64,000 nt of DNA from Ryuthela nishihirai (Eukaryota; Arthropoda; Arachnida; Araneae; Heptathelidae). The notes under the pieces were generated by a model that ran no database searches, had not been told where the DNA came from, and saw only the letters and a list, made by a program, of their open reading frames with translations. This document shows, in pieces, positions 11,017-22,825 of the stretch. How positions within the stretch are numbered: the stretch's first letter is position 1; the number at the start of each line of letters is the position of its first letter. Position numbers and translations under genes: made by a program. The stretch spans positions 16,579,801-16,643,800 of the forward strand of contig JAWZYU010000019.1 of NCBI GenBank assembly GCA_038380435.1, in the 5' to 3' direction.

Positions 11017-12390
11017 GCATAACTTCTGCTTATCCCCTAACCGCAGTTCAAATATGTGAAAGCTAAATTTTCTCCTACCATAGATAGAAAAAAACAGGTA
11101 TTGGAACACCATTAAATCTTCCTAACTACATCAAACACGTAAATCCAATAAAATTAAAATTTTGCAAACAAGCAGGAGTGTAATCATCCACTACATTTTC
11201 ACCTAGACACAATAATCATGAGCTAGCTGAAATAAAAAAATGTATTACTTACCTCCCCTCATCAAACTTTACATCTCACTCCCAAAGGAATTATGCTGGT
11301 AACTCTCAGTCACTAGACTCTGTCATTGGGGACAACTCTAAGAAGGTACAAGACATCTGGTCAGCTCATAGATATGCAAACAGATGCCGCCAATGCCATC
11401 CCAATAATTACACATCATTGACGCATCAATATCACTGATGACACTGAACAGATTTAAACGTATATACATACATCGTACCTAAGAGTAAAGAAAAACTTTC
11501 AATAATTTATAATATATGATGCTAACATTTCATCTACTACAATTTCATCCACTACAATTTCATCCACTACAATTCCATCCACTTTTTACATGAAAACACA
11601 CTTTGCATACAAAAAAATTCACTTCAAAATACACCTCAAAATATTTAATCACTGTATGCCATAAATTCTCTTTCATTCACATCATTCATATCCATAACCA
11701 TTTTACAATTTCTAAATTTCTTAATGTAAACTTACAATATTTTCAGCTTTCAGTCAGCTGAAACGAAAAATAATATACAAAAATACATAAATGCTCTTTA
11801 CATCACGTTAATACAATATTATAACTAGAACTTCAGATAAACAAGAATACATAAAAAATTCTATTCACATCACTTTATAAACTAAAACTATAAACCTTGA
11901 ATAGTAAATTCACTTTTCAAAAAATAAATATCGAAACTCCAAAGTTTCAACAAGAAATTAAACATTTCAAAATCTGTAAGTATAAATCACAATAATTCGA
12001 CTTCACTCTTCTCCGTCTTCATCTATTAAGTAAGCGCTTCTGAAGATCTCATTGGTGATGTCATCTATTCTATGTTGACTACTTTCTTGCCGGTTGTCAC
12101 TCTACAGGCTGTAGTCATTTTGTTGCCATCTCGTTACACTCTTGACGTCAATGGAACAGTTGAATCTGGCTATATTATTTCTTTTCCTGTTGTATGCAAT
12201 AGGTTATAATCCAATCTTCCCTCATCTGCTTGGTCATCATTTTCATCTTTTTCATCATCAGAGACATCATTTTCTTGGTTTTGTTGTGGAGCATCTAAAT
12301 CATTTGAGACTTCTGATCTGGAAAATTCTATGGAACTTTTATACAGTTTAATGTTTATGATATTAAAATATCCTATTGAGGCATTAGTGG
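11017..12390 (-). other. Internal region of LTR element downstream of integrase
   Basis: AT-rich. Short - strand frames with acidic content near 12,240-12,340 may be the tail of pol or an untranslated region; no envelope-like gene is supported. Confidence 0.4.
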
Positions 12391-13702
12391 TTATATTGGC
12401 TGGTTCCTAACAAATGTGAAAGTTTTTTCTTTGCAATATATGGTCCAGCATATAATGGTGGAAATTTCTTTATGAATCCTCTTTCTTTATCACTTTTATG
12501 GTGTGTTTTGATCAAGACTTTATCACCTATTTTAAATTCCATATGTCATTGTCTTTTGTTATAATCTCCCCGTTGGTTTTGTTGTGCTTGTAGGGATTAT
12601 CTTGTGCCTTTGAAATGGCTTGAATATACTGCTCCTTCTAAATTCAATGGATTGTGGAAATGCAGATTGACCAATGAGTCTGTCCCAGAGGGTAATGTCA
12701 GCTCTCTTCCTATAAATATCCTTGATGGTGTGAATTTAGTTGTACCATGTAATGAGGTGCATAGAGCAAAGGAAAACTGTTGCAAGTATTTATCCCAGGT
12801 ACTATGTTTATTTTCAATATATGCAGCTATCATTCTGCCAATATTTCGATTAATTCTTTCGGTTAAATTTGATTGTGGATGATATGGAGTTGTATACATG
12901 TGTTTTATTTGAAATGTTTCACATACTTCAGCAAGCACATTTGAAATGAATTGGGGCTCATTGTCCGAAACTATACTCTTAGGTACCCCGTACCTGCATA
13001 TAAATTCATTTATAAACTTCTTTGCTACAATTGTTGCTGTTGCATTTCTAATGGGAAATATTTCAACCCATTTTGAAAAATAATCTGCTAATACCAGAAT
13101 GTATTAGGGTTCCGCTTGCGTTTGTGGATATGGGCCCATTAAATCCATGCCTACTAATTCCATGGGTTCATTGGAGATCGTGCTTTTCATAAGACCACAA
13201 AGACAGTTCTGATCGAATTTTGTGGTTTGGCAAATTAAGCATGTTTCTACATAGGTTTTTGCGTCCTTTTTCAAAGCTGGCCAATATGATCTTTTGGCTA
13301 CCTTCTGATATGTTTTTTGTGTACCTAAATGTCCTGCTGAAGGTACATCATGCAATTCTTGGAGTATGTACTCTCTTAAATTCTTGGGAATAAATGGGCG
13401 ATAACTGCCTGTTTGACTCGGCATCTGCAGTAGTACAAAATATCATTAATTAGTTGAAAATGTCTGGCTCTTAAAGCTATACTAGGATCTAGAGGTAATT
13501 CATCAGTTTTCAAATAATGGTATACATTTCCATATTCTAAATCTTTTTGTTGTTCATTAATTAAGTGTTCCTTGTATTCAATGGGAACTATTGGGATGAG
13601 TGAGGGAGCAAAAAGCTTATCCTCCAGCTTTGGTGTAACTTCTGCCAGCCACATGGGATAATGCATCTGGTAGCTGAAGTGCACTTCCCTTTCAGTGCTC
13701 AA
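12391..13702 (-). pseudogene. Integrase region of Ty3/gypsy pol
   Basis: On the - strand, in order: the zinc-binding segment with HLGTQKTYQKVAKRSYWPAL and CLICQTTK (13104-13424); the catalytic core with YTTPYHPQSN and TERINRNIGRMI (12597-12938), where PHHPQSN-type motifs precede the last catalytic Glu; and a C-terminal segment around 12430-12590 reading GDKVLIKTHHKSDKERGF, the usual post-core domain. Frames change between these blocks, and in-frame stops occur, so it is not translatable as one protein. Confidence 0.82.
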
Positions 13703-13710
13703 CTTAGAAA

Positions 13711-14049
13711 TTGAATTTTTGTAGGTGTAATGCCCAGCGTATTAGACGACTTGTTAAATTGGTGGATGTCTGCAACCATTGTAAAGCAGCATGGTCGGTA
13801 AATATAGTAATGTCAGATGTGTCTAATTGCACTTTAAATTTTTCTAGAGCCCATATTACGCTTAGACTTACTTTTTGTCACTGTGTAATTTCTTTCAGCG
13901 TGACTGGCATACAGGATGACATGTTCACAATTGCCATCCTGTATTTGGCTAAGCATAGCACCGAGACCAACATCGGAAGCATTCAATGTAAATCTTAAAA
14001 GGTTTGCCTGACTGCGGCCAGGCCAACATGGAAGCATAACATAATGCAT
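13711..14049 (-). pseudogene. RNase H region of Ty3/gypsy pol
   Basis: The frame 13834-14049 contains FTLNASDVGLGAMLSQ and VILYASHAERNYT, matching the TDASDxGLGAVLSQ and YASRxLxxxExNY motifs of retroelement RNase H. The first catalytic Asp is Asn here and the TEKE-type Glu block reads TKSKSK, so the domain is catalytically dead. Confidence 0.75.
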
Positions 14050-14152
14050 CTTTTAAAGTCTGAAAAGCTGTGTTGCAAACAGGTGTCTAATGGAACCATT
14101 TTCGCTTTTGGTGTAATTCATATAAAGGTTTGGCCAAATTAGGTACAAATTG

Positions 14153-14978
14153 TCAGTACCAACTACACATTCCTAGAAATCTGCTAAGTTGCTTTAAATT
14201 GAGCGGTGTCGCAAATCGTTCTATAGCTTCGACCTTATTAGGTACTGTTCTTACTCCTGCATTAACCATAAAATCGAGGTATTGAACATCTTCTCGGAAA
14301 AATGTGCATTTAGATAATTTTATGGTGAGCCCGGCTTCACTTAACCTTAAGAATACCAAATGTAAATCATGCAGATGATCAGAAAAATTAGTGGAAAAAA
14401 TAACTATGTCATCTAAGTAGACTTCATAAATTTTTCCTTTCAGATCGCCAATAACTATAATGTAATAATATGTAATATATAACGGACATAAGACTAATAT
14501 AAACATAGTGGGTGCTCTGGATAAGCCAAATGGTAAACAACAAAATTGGAATAATCCATCTTTTGTGAGGAATTTTTTTTTTTTTTTTTTTTGGGGGGGG
14601 GGGGGTCTGATGGATATATAGACACCTTCCAATATCCTGAAGACAAATATAGTGTGCTAATAAATTTCTTGCCAGCCAGTTGTGTCGGTAGATTCTGAAT
14701 AATAGGTAGTGTATCTGTTGGGGACTGTGACAGTATTTAGTTTTTGATAGTCCACACAAACTCGAATAGCCAGTTTTCTTTTTAACAATGATGACTGGTG
14801 AAGCCCAAGGGCTAAAACTTGGTTCTATTATCCCATCCTTTAACATTTCTTTAATTTGTTCAGAGATTATTTTTTCTTTACTTAGAGGATAATTGTATGG
14901 TTTACTATAAACAGGTCTACTATTGCCCATTGCCCATGTCGATATATGATGCTCCAAAATCTTACATGTGCCAGGCAT
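14153..14978 (-). pseudogene. Reverse transcriptase of Ty3/gypsy pol, split by a homopolymer
   Basis: Motifs on the - strand: SKEKIISEQIKEMLKDGIIE and SPWASPVIIVKKK (RT start), TKDGLFQFCCLPFGLSRAPT, then the YLDDIVIFS active site and the QLSRFLGMC connection. A run of 20 T (14573-14592) followed by 13 G (14593-14605) interrupts the gene just before TKDGLFQF and shifts the frame. Extra residues are also present around 14,455-14,500 between the RAPT motif and the active site. Confidence 0.82.
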
Positions 14979-15149
14979 GTTGTTAAAAAGTTTGTAATTA
15001 GCATTGAGCAGAGCTTCTAACTTAACTCTCTTGTTATTCTCTAAATGAATGCTGTCAGTATGTTTTCTAATATCTGATTTTACCTGATCAACATCAAGTT
15101 TTTCATTGTTGCTTTCAGCGAAATAATATTATTAGCAAAATCAAATTCA

Positions 15150-15425
15150 ATCAAGTGTTTTCGTATCCATCAATTCCTATCAAGGAGCCATATAATAATT
15201 CATTTATTACTACATATTTAAGTCTTATCTCCACACTATTTAAAGTGATAGGTAACTCAACAGTTCCTTGTGGAAAACACTGCTTGGGAGCAAGCTAAGT
15301 TCAAAGGTCCACAGACCATGGTTGCAATTTCAGTTTACAACTTCTGTGAATTTTATCCCATACTTTCTTATGTAGACATGTAATATCTGCTCCTGTGTCG
15401 ATACGAGCTATGAATACAGTTTAGT
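15150..15425 (-). pseudogene. Retropepsin region
   Basis: On the - strand the sequence just below 15420 translates to VFIARIDTGADITCL; DTGA is the catalytic Asp motif of retroviral-type aspartic proteases. A stop immediately upstream (15421) and others downstream break the frame. Confidence 0.72.
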
Positions 15426-16480
15426 CATGATAAAGCTTCACAATAGGTAAATGTAGGACATTATGTATACCCATGGTGGCATGACTTAACTCATGAGAGG
15501 GCTTTTCTTGAGGAACATTGGCCTCTCGCTTCAAAGATCCTATTTTAAGTTTCCCAAATTGCCATTTTTTCTGTAGCAATATTGCTCCATGTGCCCTTGT
15601 CAGCCACAAAATTTACATCTGAAAGTCTTTCTATTATTCATAGCAAAAGTTTTTGCTTTAGTGTCATTTTTGAAGCTTGACACAGAACATAATCTCTGCT
15701 ACGTTCATTCTGCATCATTATAGGTGCATCAGTGCAAATTGTCAGGGCCATGTAACTTCTGGTCATGCAGGAGTCATTTTGTGAGACTCAACCTGCTGGC
15801 GCTGCTTTGACAAGGATTGCATCCATTGTTGATTTAATGCCATTTTTGCAGATTCTCTTCTTGCGGTGTACTGCTGAGCCAATTTGATTAACATTGAAAT
15901 TGAATTTACATTTCTAGGAATTCCATTATGGGCCAAAGCAATTGACACATAATGCAGTTTAAAATGTCAATTTCAGTGGCATCAACATCATACAGCTGGT
16001 ATAACTCTAATGTACCCCAGATGAATTTTTCGATATCGTCTCCTTCTCTTTGTGAAAACAGTTCTGTAGTTAACTGTGTAAAGTCATTATAAGGAGTATA
16101 TATTTCCAAAGGTTCGCTTTTAAAATCTTCCCAAAACTCAATTCCATGATGACATCATATATTATTCCATCATTGTTTCCACATCCAATTAGAGAAGATA
16201 CTGCTAAAACCACCGTTTTGTTGTCAGGCACTTCATGTAAATAGAAATGCTCTTCCATGGACTTGACAAATGTCGGACGTTACAAACCCTCAAACCTAAT
16301 CTCAGGTAAAGGCCAATTAACATAAGGACTACAGTTAATAAATGGATTGGGAACTGGTCGTTGAGGCAGTTGATAATACTCTGTTCTATCGTTTTCTTCT
16401 GATGGAACAAAAAAATGGAACTTTACGTTCAAAGTTTATTGGTTCGTGAACTGACGTAGCATTGTCAGCAAATTTAGGGG
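15426..16480 (-). pseudogene. Gag region with a CCHC zinc knuckle
   Basis: Several overlapping - strand frames (15763-16410) have gag-like composition, e.g. LFSQREGDDIEKFIWGTLEL. Near 15570-15620 a zinc knuckle C-x2-C-x4-H-x4-C is readable (CKFCG.QGHMEQYC) with a stop codon inside it. The order knuckle then protease is normal for Ty3/gypsy gag-pol. Confidence 0.65.
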
Positions 16481-17032
16481 ATGTTGTCATTCCCCTTTTC
16501 TCCCGAGGCTCTTTAAGCAGATTCATTAACACTTCTGCTTTTTTCATCACATCCTGTAACCTATCTTTTACTTTTTCTAAGTAAATTATAAGTCATTATG
16601 GCAGAATCGACCATATTACTAGCGACATGTGTAGCTGATCTGCCAAAATTTTGAATTTTGAAACTTTTTTATCTTGAGCAGTGCTCAAAGTTACTGTTAT
16701 ACAACAATACATTACTAAAGTTATACTAACCTTGCAAATAAACTTGCTTATCAAAAAGTTTGTCTATCAATCATGTATTCGGACGCTTCTAATCTTTACA
16801 TACAATAAAGATCTTAACTATCAGCAATAACTGTGGTACTTCAGTACCTTTATAATAAACTTCAGTACCTTTGACTAATACGCAAAAGTTAAGCTTCTTG
16901 TTCAACAAAAATTTCGGTTTAAGCTGCATTTAAATCTATGAATAGTACATATAACTAATGAGCTCAAAAATTTGTTAACTTTGACAATCACATTAAATAA
17001 TATACATTTTATACATATGTATATATACAATC
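16481..17032 (-). other. 5' internal leader of LTR element
   Basis: AT-rich DNA between the gag remains and the candidate primer site; no frame supported. Confidence 0.4.
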
Positions 17033-17050
17033 CCTGTTCTCAGTGTGCCA
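17033..17050 (-). promoter_or_regulatory. Candidate primer binding site
   Basis: On the - strand, about 16 bases inside the 5' LTR, the sequence TGGCACACTGAGAACAGG begins with TGG as needed to pair with a tRNA 3' CCA end. The offset from the LTR is larger than usual and the tRNA was not identified. Confidence 0.35.
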
Positions 17051-17066
17051 CTTTCTTTATTGACTC

Positions 17067-18203
17067 TGTAACACTCCAAAGATTATTAATTTTTTAATTT
17101 GGACCTTTTGTCTGATCCAAATTTATTCAAAATTCTAGATAGCTTTGTCAATTTTAATTTGCCAAATGAATTTTAAATAGGGTTCGTTAGGTATTTGTCT
17201 AGCGTTACTTATCAAGTAAGAATTCAGAAATATTGTCAAGTTTAATTAAAGTTTCTAAAAGCAAAAATTCAAAGGTTTTTAAAACAAAGTTTATTTCCAA
17301 AAAATTCAGACTCACCATCAGTGGAAGAATACAAAAGTTGGAGTACTAACAACTCACATATATCTAAATCTCTGCTAACAAATCCTTCTATCTATACAAC
17401 ACATACTGATTCAACATATTTCATCTCCTCCTAACAATCTACTAACAATTCCAATTCTCTACTAACTCATTCTACTAATTCTACATCTCTATGGGGCGGG
17501 AGTCATAGAGACGGGGTTTCAGTCAGTAGCACACCAGGCTCATAATCTGTAGTTCCGAGGTTCGAGTCCCAGCTGGGTCAGCGTTGAGATTTTTCTCTGC
17601 AAAATTCCTTGCCCTGCCCATGGTCAGTAGGGGACACCGATGGGCTTGGAAAGGCTGCCGTCCGTTGGATGGGATGTTAAGCTGTGACCCCGTGTGTGGG
17701 AGAGCCATACCCTGTGCACGTTAAAGAACACGCTGGATGGCCTTGACGGGAGGCTACCATCTGTCTCCCAACATCTGTTCCAGTGGGTCCCCTCCCCCAA
17801 CTTTCTCTGATCCTTTGGGGTAATATAAGATGTAATATAACCCACCTCTATATCTCTACTGACTCTAACAGCACTCTCTCCACTAGCTAACTCTATCACC
17901 TAACGTCACTTAGTTATAACATGCTGTGTACAAATCCAGCACGTGTCTATTGCACACTGTGAAAACATTTGCAAAATCTAACAATCACACTAGCTATGAC
18001 GCAAGAAGGGTTATGTCCTACACACGCACATTAATGGCTGCCAATCAAAAGTCAGCAGTTGCGCATGCACAACTCCTACAGCTCGGAAACGAGAATTGCG
18101 ATCAGTCCAAAAAATGAAATGGTGATCCCCAAAATGATAAATATAACGTAAATAAAGTAAAACTGGTTAAGAAAAAGTAAAAGTGAATGGGTGGACCATC
18201 ACA
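17067..18203 (-). repeat. 5' LTR of the Ty3/gypsy element, with SINE
   Basis: TGTAACACTCC...CCATCACA, closely matching 8924-9735 apart from the SINE at 17493-17846. Followed by target duplication ATGT (18204-18207). Confidence 0.88.
17493..17846 (+). mobile_element. SINE-1 (tRNA-Met-like) inside the 5' LTR
   Basis: Contains the tRNA-like head (CCAGGCTCATAATCTG, GGTTCGAGTCCC box B), the middle block with CGTTAAAGAACACGCTGG and the GTCTCCCAACA block of the family seen whole at 50120 and 63000. The 3' end is altered. The other LTR lacks it, so it arrived after the LTR element. Confidence 0.88.
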
Positions 18204-18207
18204 ATGT

Positions 18208-19283
18208 TTAATGGATTCTCTTTTTTCTTTTTATTTTATGATCTTCCTTCTGTGATTGGACACAAGGTTTATATCATTAAATAGGGATTGTGAAGTAATA
18301 TAAATAATTGTTACAAAATGTTAATAAAGGCGAAAAAAATGTTTTCCCCTTGGTCTTCATTTCACAAAACATATCTTATAAATGATGAAAACAATTTAGA
18401 AATATTGAAACAGTTTTAAATCACAAAATATACTAAAATTAATGGAAAACAATACAGCTGTTCTCATCGATGCAAGCTCTTGTCCATGGTGAGGGAATCA
18501 CCCTCTGAAGGTTCTGGTGGTTTGGGTACCTTCACAGAGTCATAAACGCTCATACTCATGTTTGCCATGCATGGTGACCCATGTCCCTGGAAAGGAGGAT
18601 CCTGGCAGTTGCTTAGGGTCCTTGTTTGTCACAGGGCTGGGCAGCAATTTCAAGGACCTCTGCTACACATTGTGGCCTCTGTTTCAGGTGGCCTCTGTTT
18701 GGCCTGCCCTTGTTGTGGCCTCTGTTTCAGGTAAGTGGGAGATCCTGGGGTGACCCCTCCAGAATCAATCAGCTGTTGGGCTAGAACCTGCTAAGGCCAA
18801 CTATGCAGTAGATGAGTGACTTGCCCACTTCTGGGTACAGGTTAGCGAGTTTCCCCACACATTATTTTCCTTTTGCAGTTCTCCTAATTTGGTGAGGCCT
18901 GTTCAATTCCTCGCACATTTCTTTTATTTTTTTGTTTATTTCATTTTGTGAGGACTCAGGTAAGTTACTTGCATTTCTCTTTTCTTTTTCCTTTTATTTA
19001 TTTGTGAGGGCTTAACTCACTGCCTGTGTAGGTATAATGCTCATGCAGCCCTATTACCCAATTGGGTGTCCACTTGTTGGGCTCCATGGTGGTTGGGAAC
19101 AATGGGCACTGAGCCACATATTAACAAACCATGAATTCAATTAATGAATTCACTACTACCTTGAGCAACAAATGTGCTTGTCATGAGGCTCCATCTTTGT
19201 TGCCGTCATCTTCATTGTCTGTGCTGTCATATGTGCCCATGTTTCTTAGATCAACCATTTAATGGGTGATCAAATGCTTGGGG
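18208..19283 (+). other. Flank and probable 5' UTR of the Jockey-type LINE
   Basis: AT-rich to about 18470, then a clear rise in GC from about 18480. No frame is recognised, but the higher-GC block is continuous with the LINE ORF1 that follows, so it is probably its 5' UTR and internal promoter. Confidence 0.4.
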
Positions 19284-19847
19284 ATATGGCCCCACTCTTT
19301 ATTCAGAAGGATTTGGAAGATCTCGTGGGCTTTCCAAAATCCATTAAGCATCTAAGATCTGATGACTTCTTGTTTAGACTACTTAACTCGACACTCTGAG
19401 CTTCTCCTGAAGGTCACAGTGATTGGTGGGATGCCCATTTCAGTGTTGCTTCATCAGTCCCTGAATTCTTCTCATGGAGTGGTCACTCAGTGGCACCTCC
19501 TCAAATAGGTGGTCACAAGTGGGGCCTCATTTCAAGTTTCTGAGGTGGAACTCAGCTCGGAGTTAGCACCACAGGGAGTTGTTGCAGTCTGATGGATTTT
19601 AGTGCACACTATGGTAAATTAATCCCATCCAGACACTAACTCTCACCTTTACCACACCTTGCCTGCATTCTGCCATCAAGGCTACCTGCATTATGAAGTA
19701 TGGCCGTACATCCCAAACCCCTGCATTATTTTCAATGTCAGAGGTATGGCTATGCCCACATGGCTTGCAGTGGTAAGCCCACTTGCACTTGTTGTGGCAG
19801 TATGGTTCATACTCATCTGGACTGCACAGCTGTGCAGGTAAGCTGTG
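19284..19847 (+). pseudogene. Jockey-type ORF1, first part
   Basis: Starts with IQKDLEDLVGFPKSIKHLRS, matching the SIKRLRSGDLL motif near the start of Jockey-family ORF1 proteins. A stop follows soon after. Further on, PKPLHYFQCQRYGYAHMACS and CTCC-x-HLDC are CCHC zinc-knuckle remains (first Cys lost) that bind the LINE RNA. Stops and frameshifts are frequent. The frame is interrupted at 19848 by the inserted element and resumes in frame at 22252. Confidence 0.72.
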
Positions 19848-21009
19848 TTAAAACCCTTCCAGTGTCCAGCCTGAAAAACAGGTTTCCATCCAGAGGCCAA
19901 GCTATTTTCTCCCTATGCTCAGCCAAAAAAACTTTAGTTATTTGGCAAAAAAACTCTAAAATTAATGAAAGGAATTATGGCATGTTGTATGCCAAATTAA
20001 TCAGCATTTAATTCTGGATTTTCTGAAAATAAAGTATTTAACAAAAAAAGACGATAGGTTTTATTTTAATAGGTTTTTTTAGAGTCACGTAGTAAAAAAA
20101 TGCATCTGGCAGCACAAATAAAAATTTATAAAAAAAAAACTAATAGACAGAAATGATTACAATGCACATGAATAGAATGGCTATATATTTCTGAATAACA
20201 AAAAAATTATTATTTTGTTAAAATAAATAGTTTTCTCGTTTTGTAATTTTTTTTTTTTCGGTACCATACTTTGAGGAAAGTTCAGGCTTTTTGCCATTTG
20301 TGCTGAATCACATAAACAAGTCAACTTTAGAATTTAAAAAAAAATAACCAATCAACGGAAATAGGTCATGTTATATACCAAATTAAACAGAATTTAATTG
20401 TGAATTTTATTAAAATAGTATAACAAATTTGCAAGCATATTAATTTTAATAAGCCTTTTTAAATGTGATATGGTGAAAAAAAAGATCACACTATACAAAT
20501 AAGGCTTCATTTTGGAAAACCTGATTAATAAAAATAGTTAAATTATATATTTATCAAAAGGAAATTTCCTCCCGAATAATATAATATTCAATCTGAAATA
20601 TGACTTTTATTTCTTTTAACTATTCTTTTCAGTATCGTGTATTTTAACACGGTCAGTGTTATACAACTTGGACATCTCACATTCACAAGATTTTCTGACT
20701 GGTTATGAAATAGAAGAAAACTTCCTTAGCTGCTTTTTTCGATAAACAATATGAATTTTTTATTTGGGTGTTGAAGTTTGGCAATCTTGGTTAAGTGCAG
20801 AAAGGTTTATTCATGTATATACCATATATTCATTCTGTATAAACATAAAAACTCGTAACTAAAAAAAAAATTATATTTTTCTAGAGGAAGGCGTGAAACT
20901 TTCTAAGTGACTTTAGCGGAAGGGAAGCCTTCCTGAAATTGCCATTGCCCTCCCACATGGCGGCTGATTTCCATAGCAAGGAAGTCTATTTTTGCTTCTG
21001 TATCCAAGA

Positions 21010-21500
21010 CATTCATTTTCAGAAAACAGTACAAGCTCAAAGTTTTTTTACTGAAAAAAAAAACAAGAAATAATAAAAGAAAAATTACATATAACCTAAT
21101 GGGATGTTAAATATCCGCAATAACTTTTAAGCTGGCCTCTGATCTAGCATAACTCAGAAAGATCAATAAATCAGTGGATGGAAAGATCGCTAACTAACAG
21201 AAATGAATCTACAGAAATGAATCGAATAAGTGAAGTTTTGGATATGAAAGAAATTTCATATCCAAAACTTCATTTATTTTCAGAAAATGATACTAGATCA
21301 AAGTTTTACTGAAAAAGTAATAAATAATAAAATTAAAAATTAACATATATCCTAATGCAATGCTAAAATATTCACTGCCAACAAGTTGTAGGCCAGCCAT
21401 ATGATATAACATAACTATGAAAAAAAATCAATACTTATCAATCAGCCAAAAGATCGCTAATTTCCGAAAATAAATCTACTGAAATGAAAATGAAGGATTA
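21010..21500. repeat. Tandem duplication inside the TTAA-flanked element
   Basis: Two diverged direct copies, about 260 bp apart: each has TTTTCAGAAAA, CAAAGTTTT, ACTGAAAAA, an ACATATA-CCTAATG block, GATCGCTAA and a final AAATGAATCTAC-like block. The palindrome at 21232-21271 lies between them. Confidence 0.6.
21232..21271. repeat. Perfect 18-bp palindrome
   Basis: Arms GAAGTTTTGGATATGAAA (21232-21249) and its exact reverse complement (21254-21271), loop GAAA. It would form a stable hairpin in single-stranded DNA or RNA. Confidence 0.85.
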
Positions 21501-22251
21501 AATATTAAAAAAGTAAATACTAATTTTACAAATAGTATCCAATATGTTGGACCAAAACTGTAAAAAACACTTATAGCATACGGGACGGAGATAGCATGTG
21601 TCAGTCATCTGCGTCTTGTTTGCCTCAGTGAAGCATAACTAATTAAATGCAGCTGCAACCAGAATTTCAAAGAAGGATGTATTTACTTCCAATTTCGATT
21701 TTAAAAGCGGGAAAGATGCATAGAATGCTGGGAAAAATGATAAAAATAACTAAGGAATACTGAAATTGGTTTATGACAGAGAAGAGTGTGAAACGGAGAA
21801 AAAAATGGCGGTACGTATTTTGTAATTACTTCCAAAATCTATCGTTTTTTAAAAATAGCTTTTTTTGTTAATTTTTAGGAGATTTTCGAAAATTTATGGA
21901 GAAATTTGTTGATAATAGTTCAAATCAAACTTGTGAGCTTAAATCAGAAGGTTGCTTCAGCAAATCGGCAATACCGTTAAGTGCTTCTAAGAAATGGCAA
22001 GCAGATGGCTTAAATTATTTATATTGTAGTTTAATAAAATATGCATCAAATTAAGAAACTAGATATTATTTTTGAAGCATAAATTATATATTTTTATCAG
22101 ATATATTTATTCAAAAAATTATAAACGGCAATTTTTATTTTTAAAAAATCGATTTTTTTTTTATTATACTAAAAACGGATACATACGTCCTTGGCTTCTC
22201 AATTCAGATTCTCTAAATGTACACAGACAACATGGACACTGGAAGGGTTAA

Positions 22252-22800
22252 GTGGAAGGAGGAGAAAGAGGTGCAACACGTTAAGATGGTAATAAAAAAG
22301 AGGTGCAACACCTCATGTAAATAGCATCATTTACATGAGGCGAAAAAGCTTGCTGCACTGCCCACCCCACCCAGCAAGGTTTCCTATGCAAATGCATTCA
22401 TTGGAAATCCCATTGTTTCAATGGGTTCTGTGACTGCAAACTGATATCAGCGTCCCACCATTTGAGTCTACTCCCCCACTGAGAGGTACATCTTACAGAA
22501 GGTGAAACCAAAGTAAGTGTCCATCTCGACATTCACTCTGGTTTCCATTCCTACTGTGACACCTTCTAATTCCACCACTGGAAGCCCCCCCCCCCCTCCT
22601 TCCTTACTGTGGATAGCTAGACCTTCCAAACCAAAGGAGCCACCACCAGGGTCCAAGAAAAAGACATTATCCCCTGCTCTTTTGTTAGTCTCTGACCCAT
22701 GTCCCTTGGATCACTCCAAGGACCAGGACATGGACTGCCCCAGTGTTCCAAAACCTGGCAATGGTAAAAATAAATCAGAAATTGTCATCCTCCCATTCTC
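22252..22800 (+). pseudogene. Jockey-type ORF1, second part
   Basis: Begins with KWKEEKEVQHVK, a motif that follows the zinc knuckles in Jockey-type ORF1, then a Ser/Pro-rich C-terminal region (22517-22804) that includes 12 consecutive C (22585-22596). Confidence 0.65.
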
Positions 22801-22825
22801 CTAAGATCTGAGATGTCCACACTCC

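Larger units (their letters stand above)
8924..18203 (-). mobile_element. Complete Ty3/gypsy LTR retrotransposon with nested insertions
   Basis: Two LTRs of one family (8924-9735 and 17067-18203) bracket gag, protease, reverse transcriptase, RNase H and integrase remains on the - strand. The outer flanks are an exact 4-bp duplication, ATGT (8920-8923 and 18204-18207), which proves a single insertion event. The internal order gag-PR-RT-RH-IN places it in the Ty3/gypsy group. Coding frames are broken in many places. A solo LTR of a related subfamily (10193-11016) has landed downstream of pol, and SINEs sit in that solo LTR and in the 5' LTR. Confidence 0.9.
19848..22251. mobile_element. Non-autonomous TTAA-flanked (piggyBac-like) element
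   Basis: Inverted terminal repeats CCCTTCCAGTGTCCA (left, from 19854) and TGGACACTGGAAGGG (right, ending 22247), each bordered by TTAA (19848-19851 and 22248-22251), the piggyBac-type target site. The interior is AT-rich, has no transposase frame, and contains a tandem duplication and a perfect palindrome (see other entries). It sits exactly inside ORF1 of the LINE: removing it with one TTAA leaves one continuous ORF1 frame across the site, which supports both boundaries. The left end has two extra A residues before CCC. Confidence 0.78.

Noticed and set aside
12142..12351. + strand frame of 69 residues
   Set aside because: It lies antisense to the LTR element and its His/Leu-rich content is a shadow of acidic codons on the - strand.
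22517..22804. Ser/Pro-rich frame as a separate gene
   Set aside because: It is continuous with the Jockey-type ORF1 and in the expected position, so it is treated as its C-terminal part.
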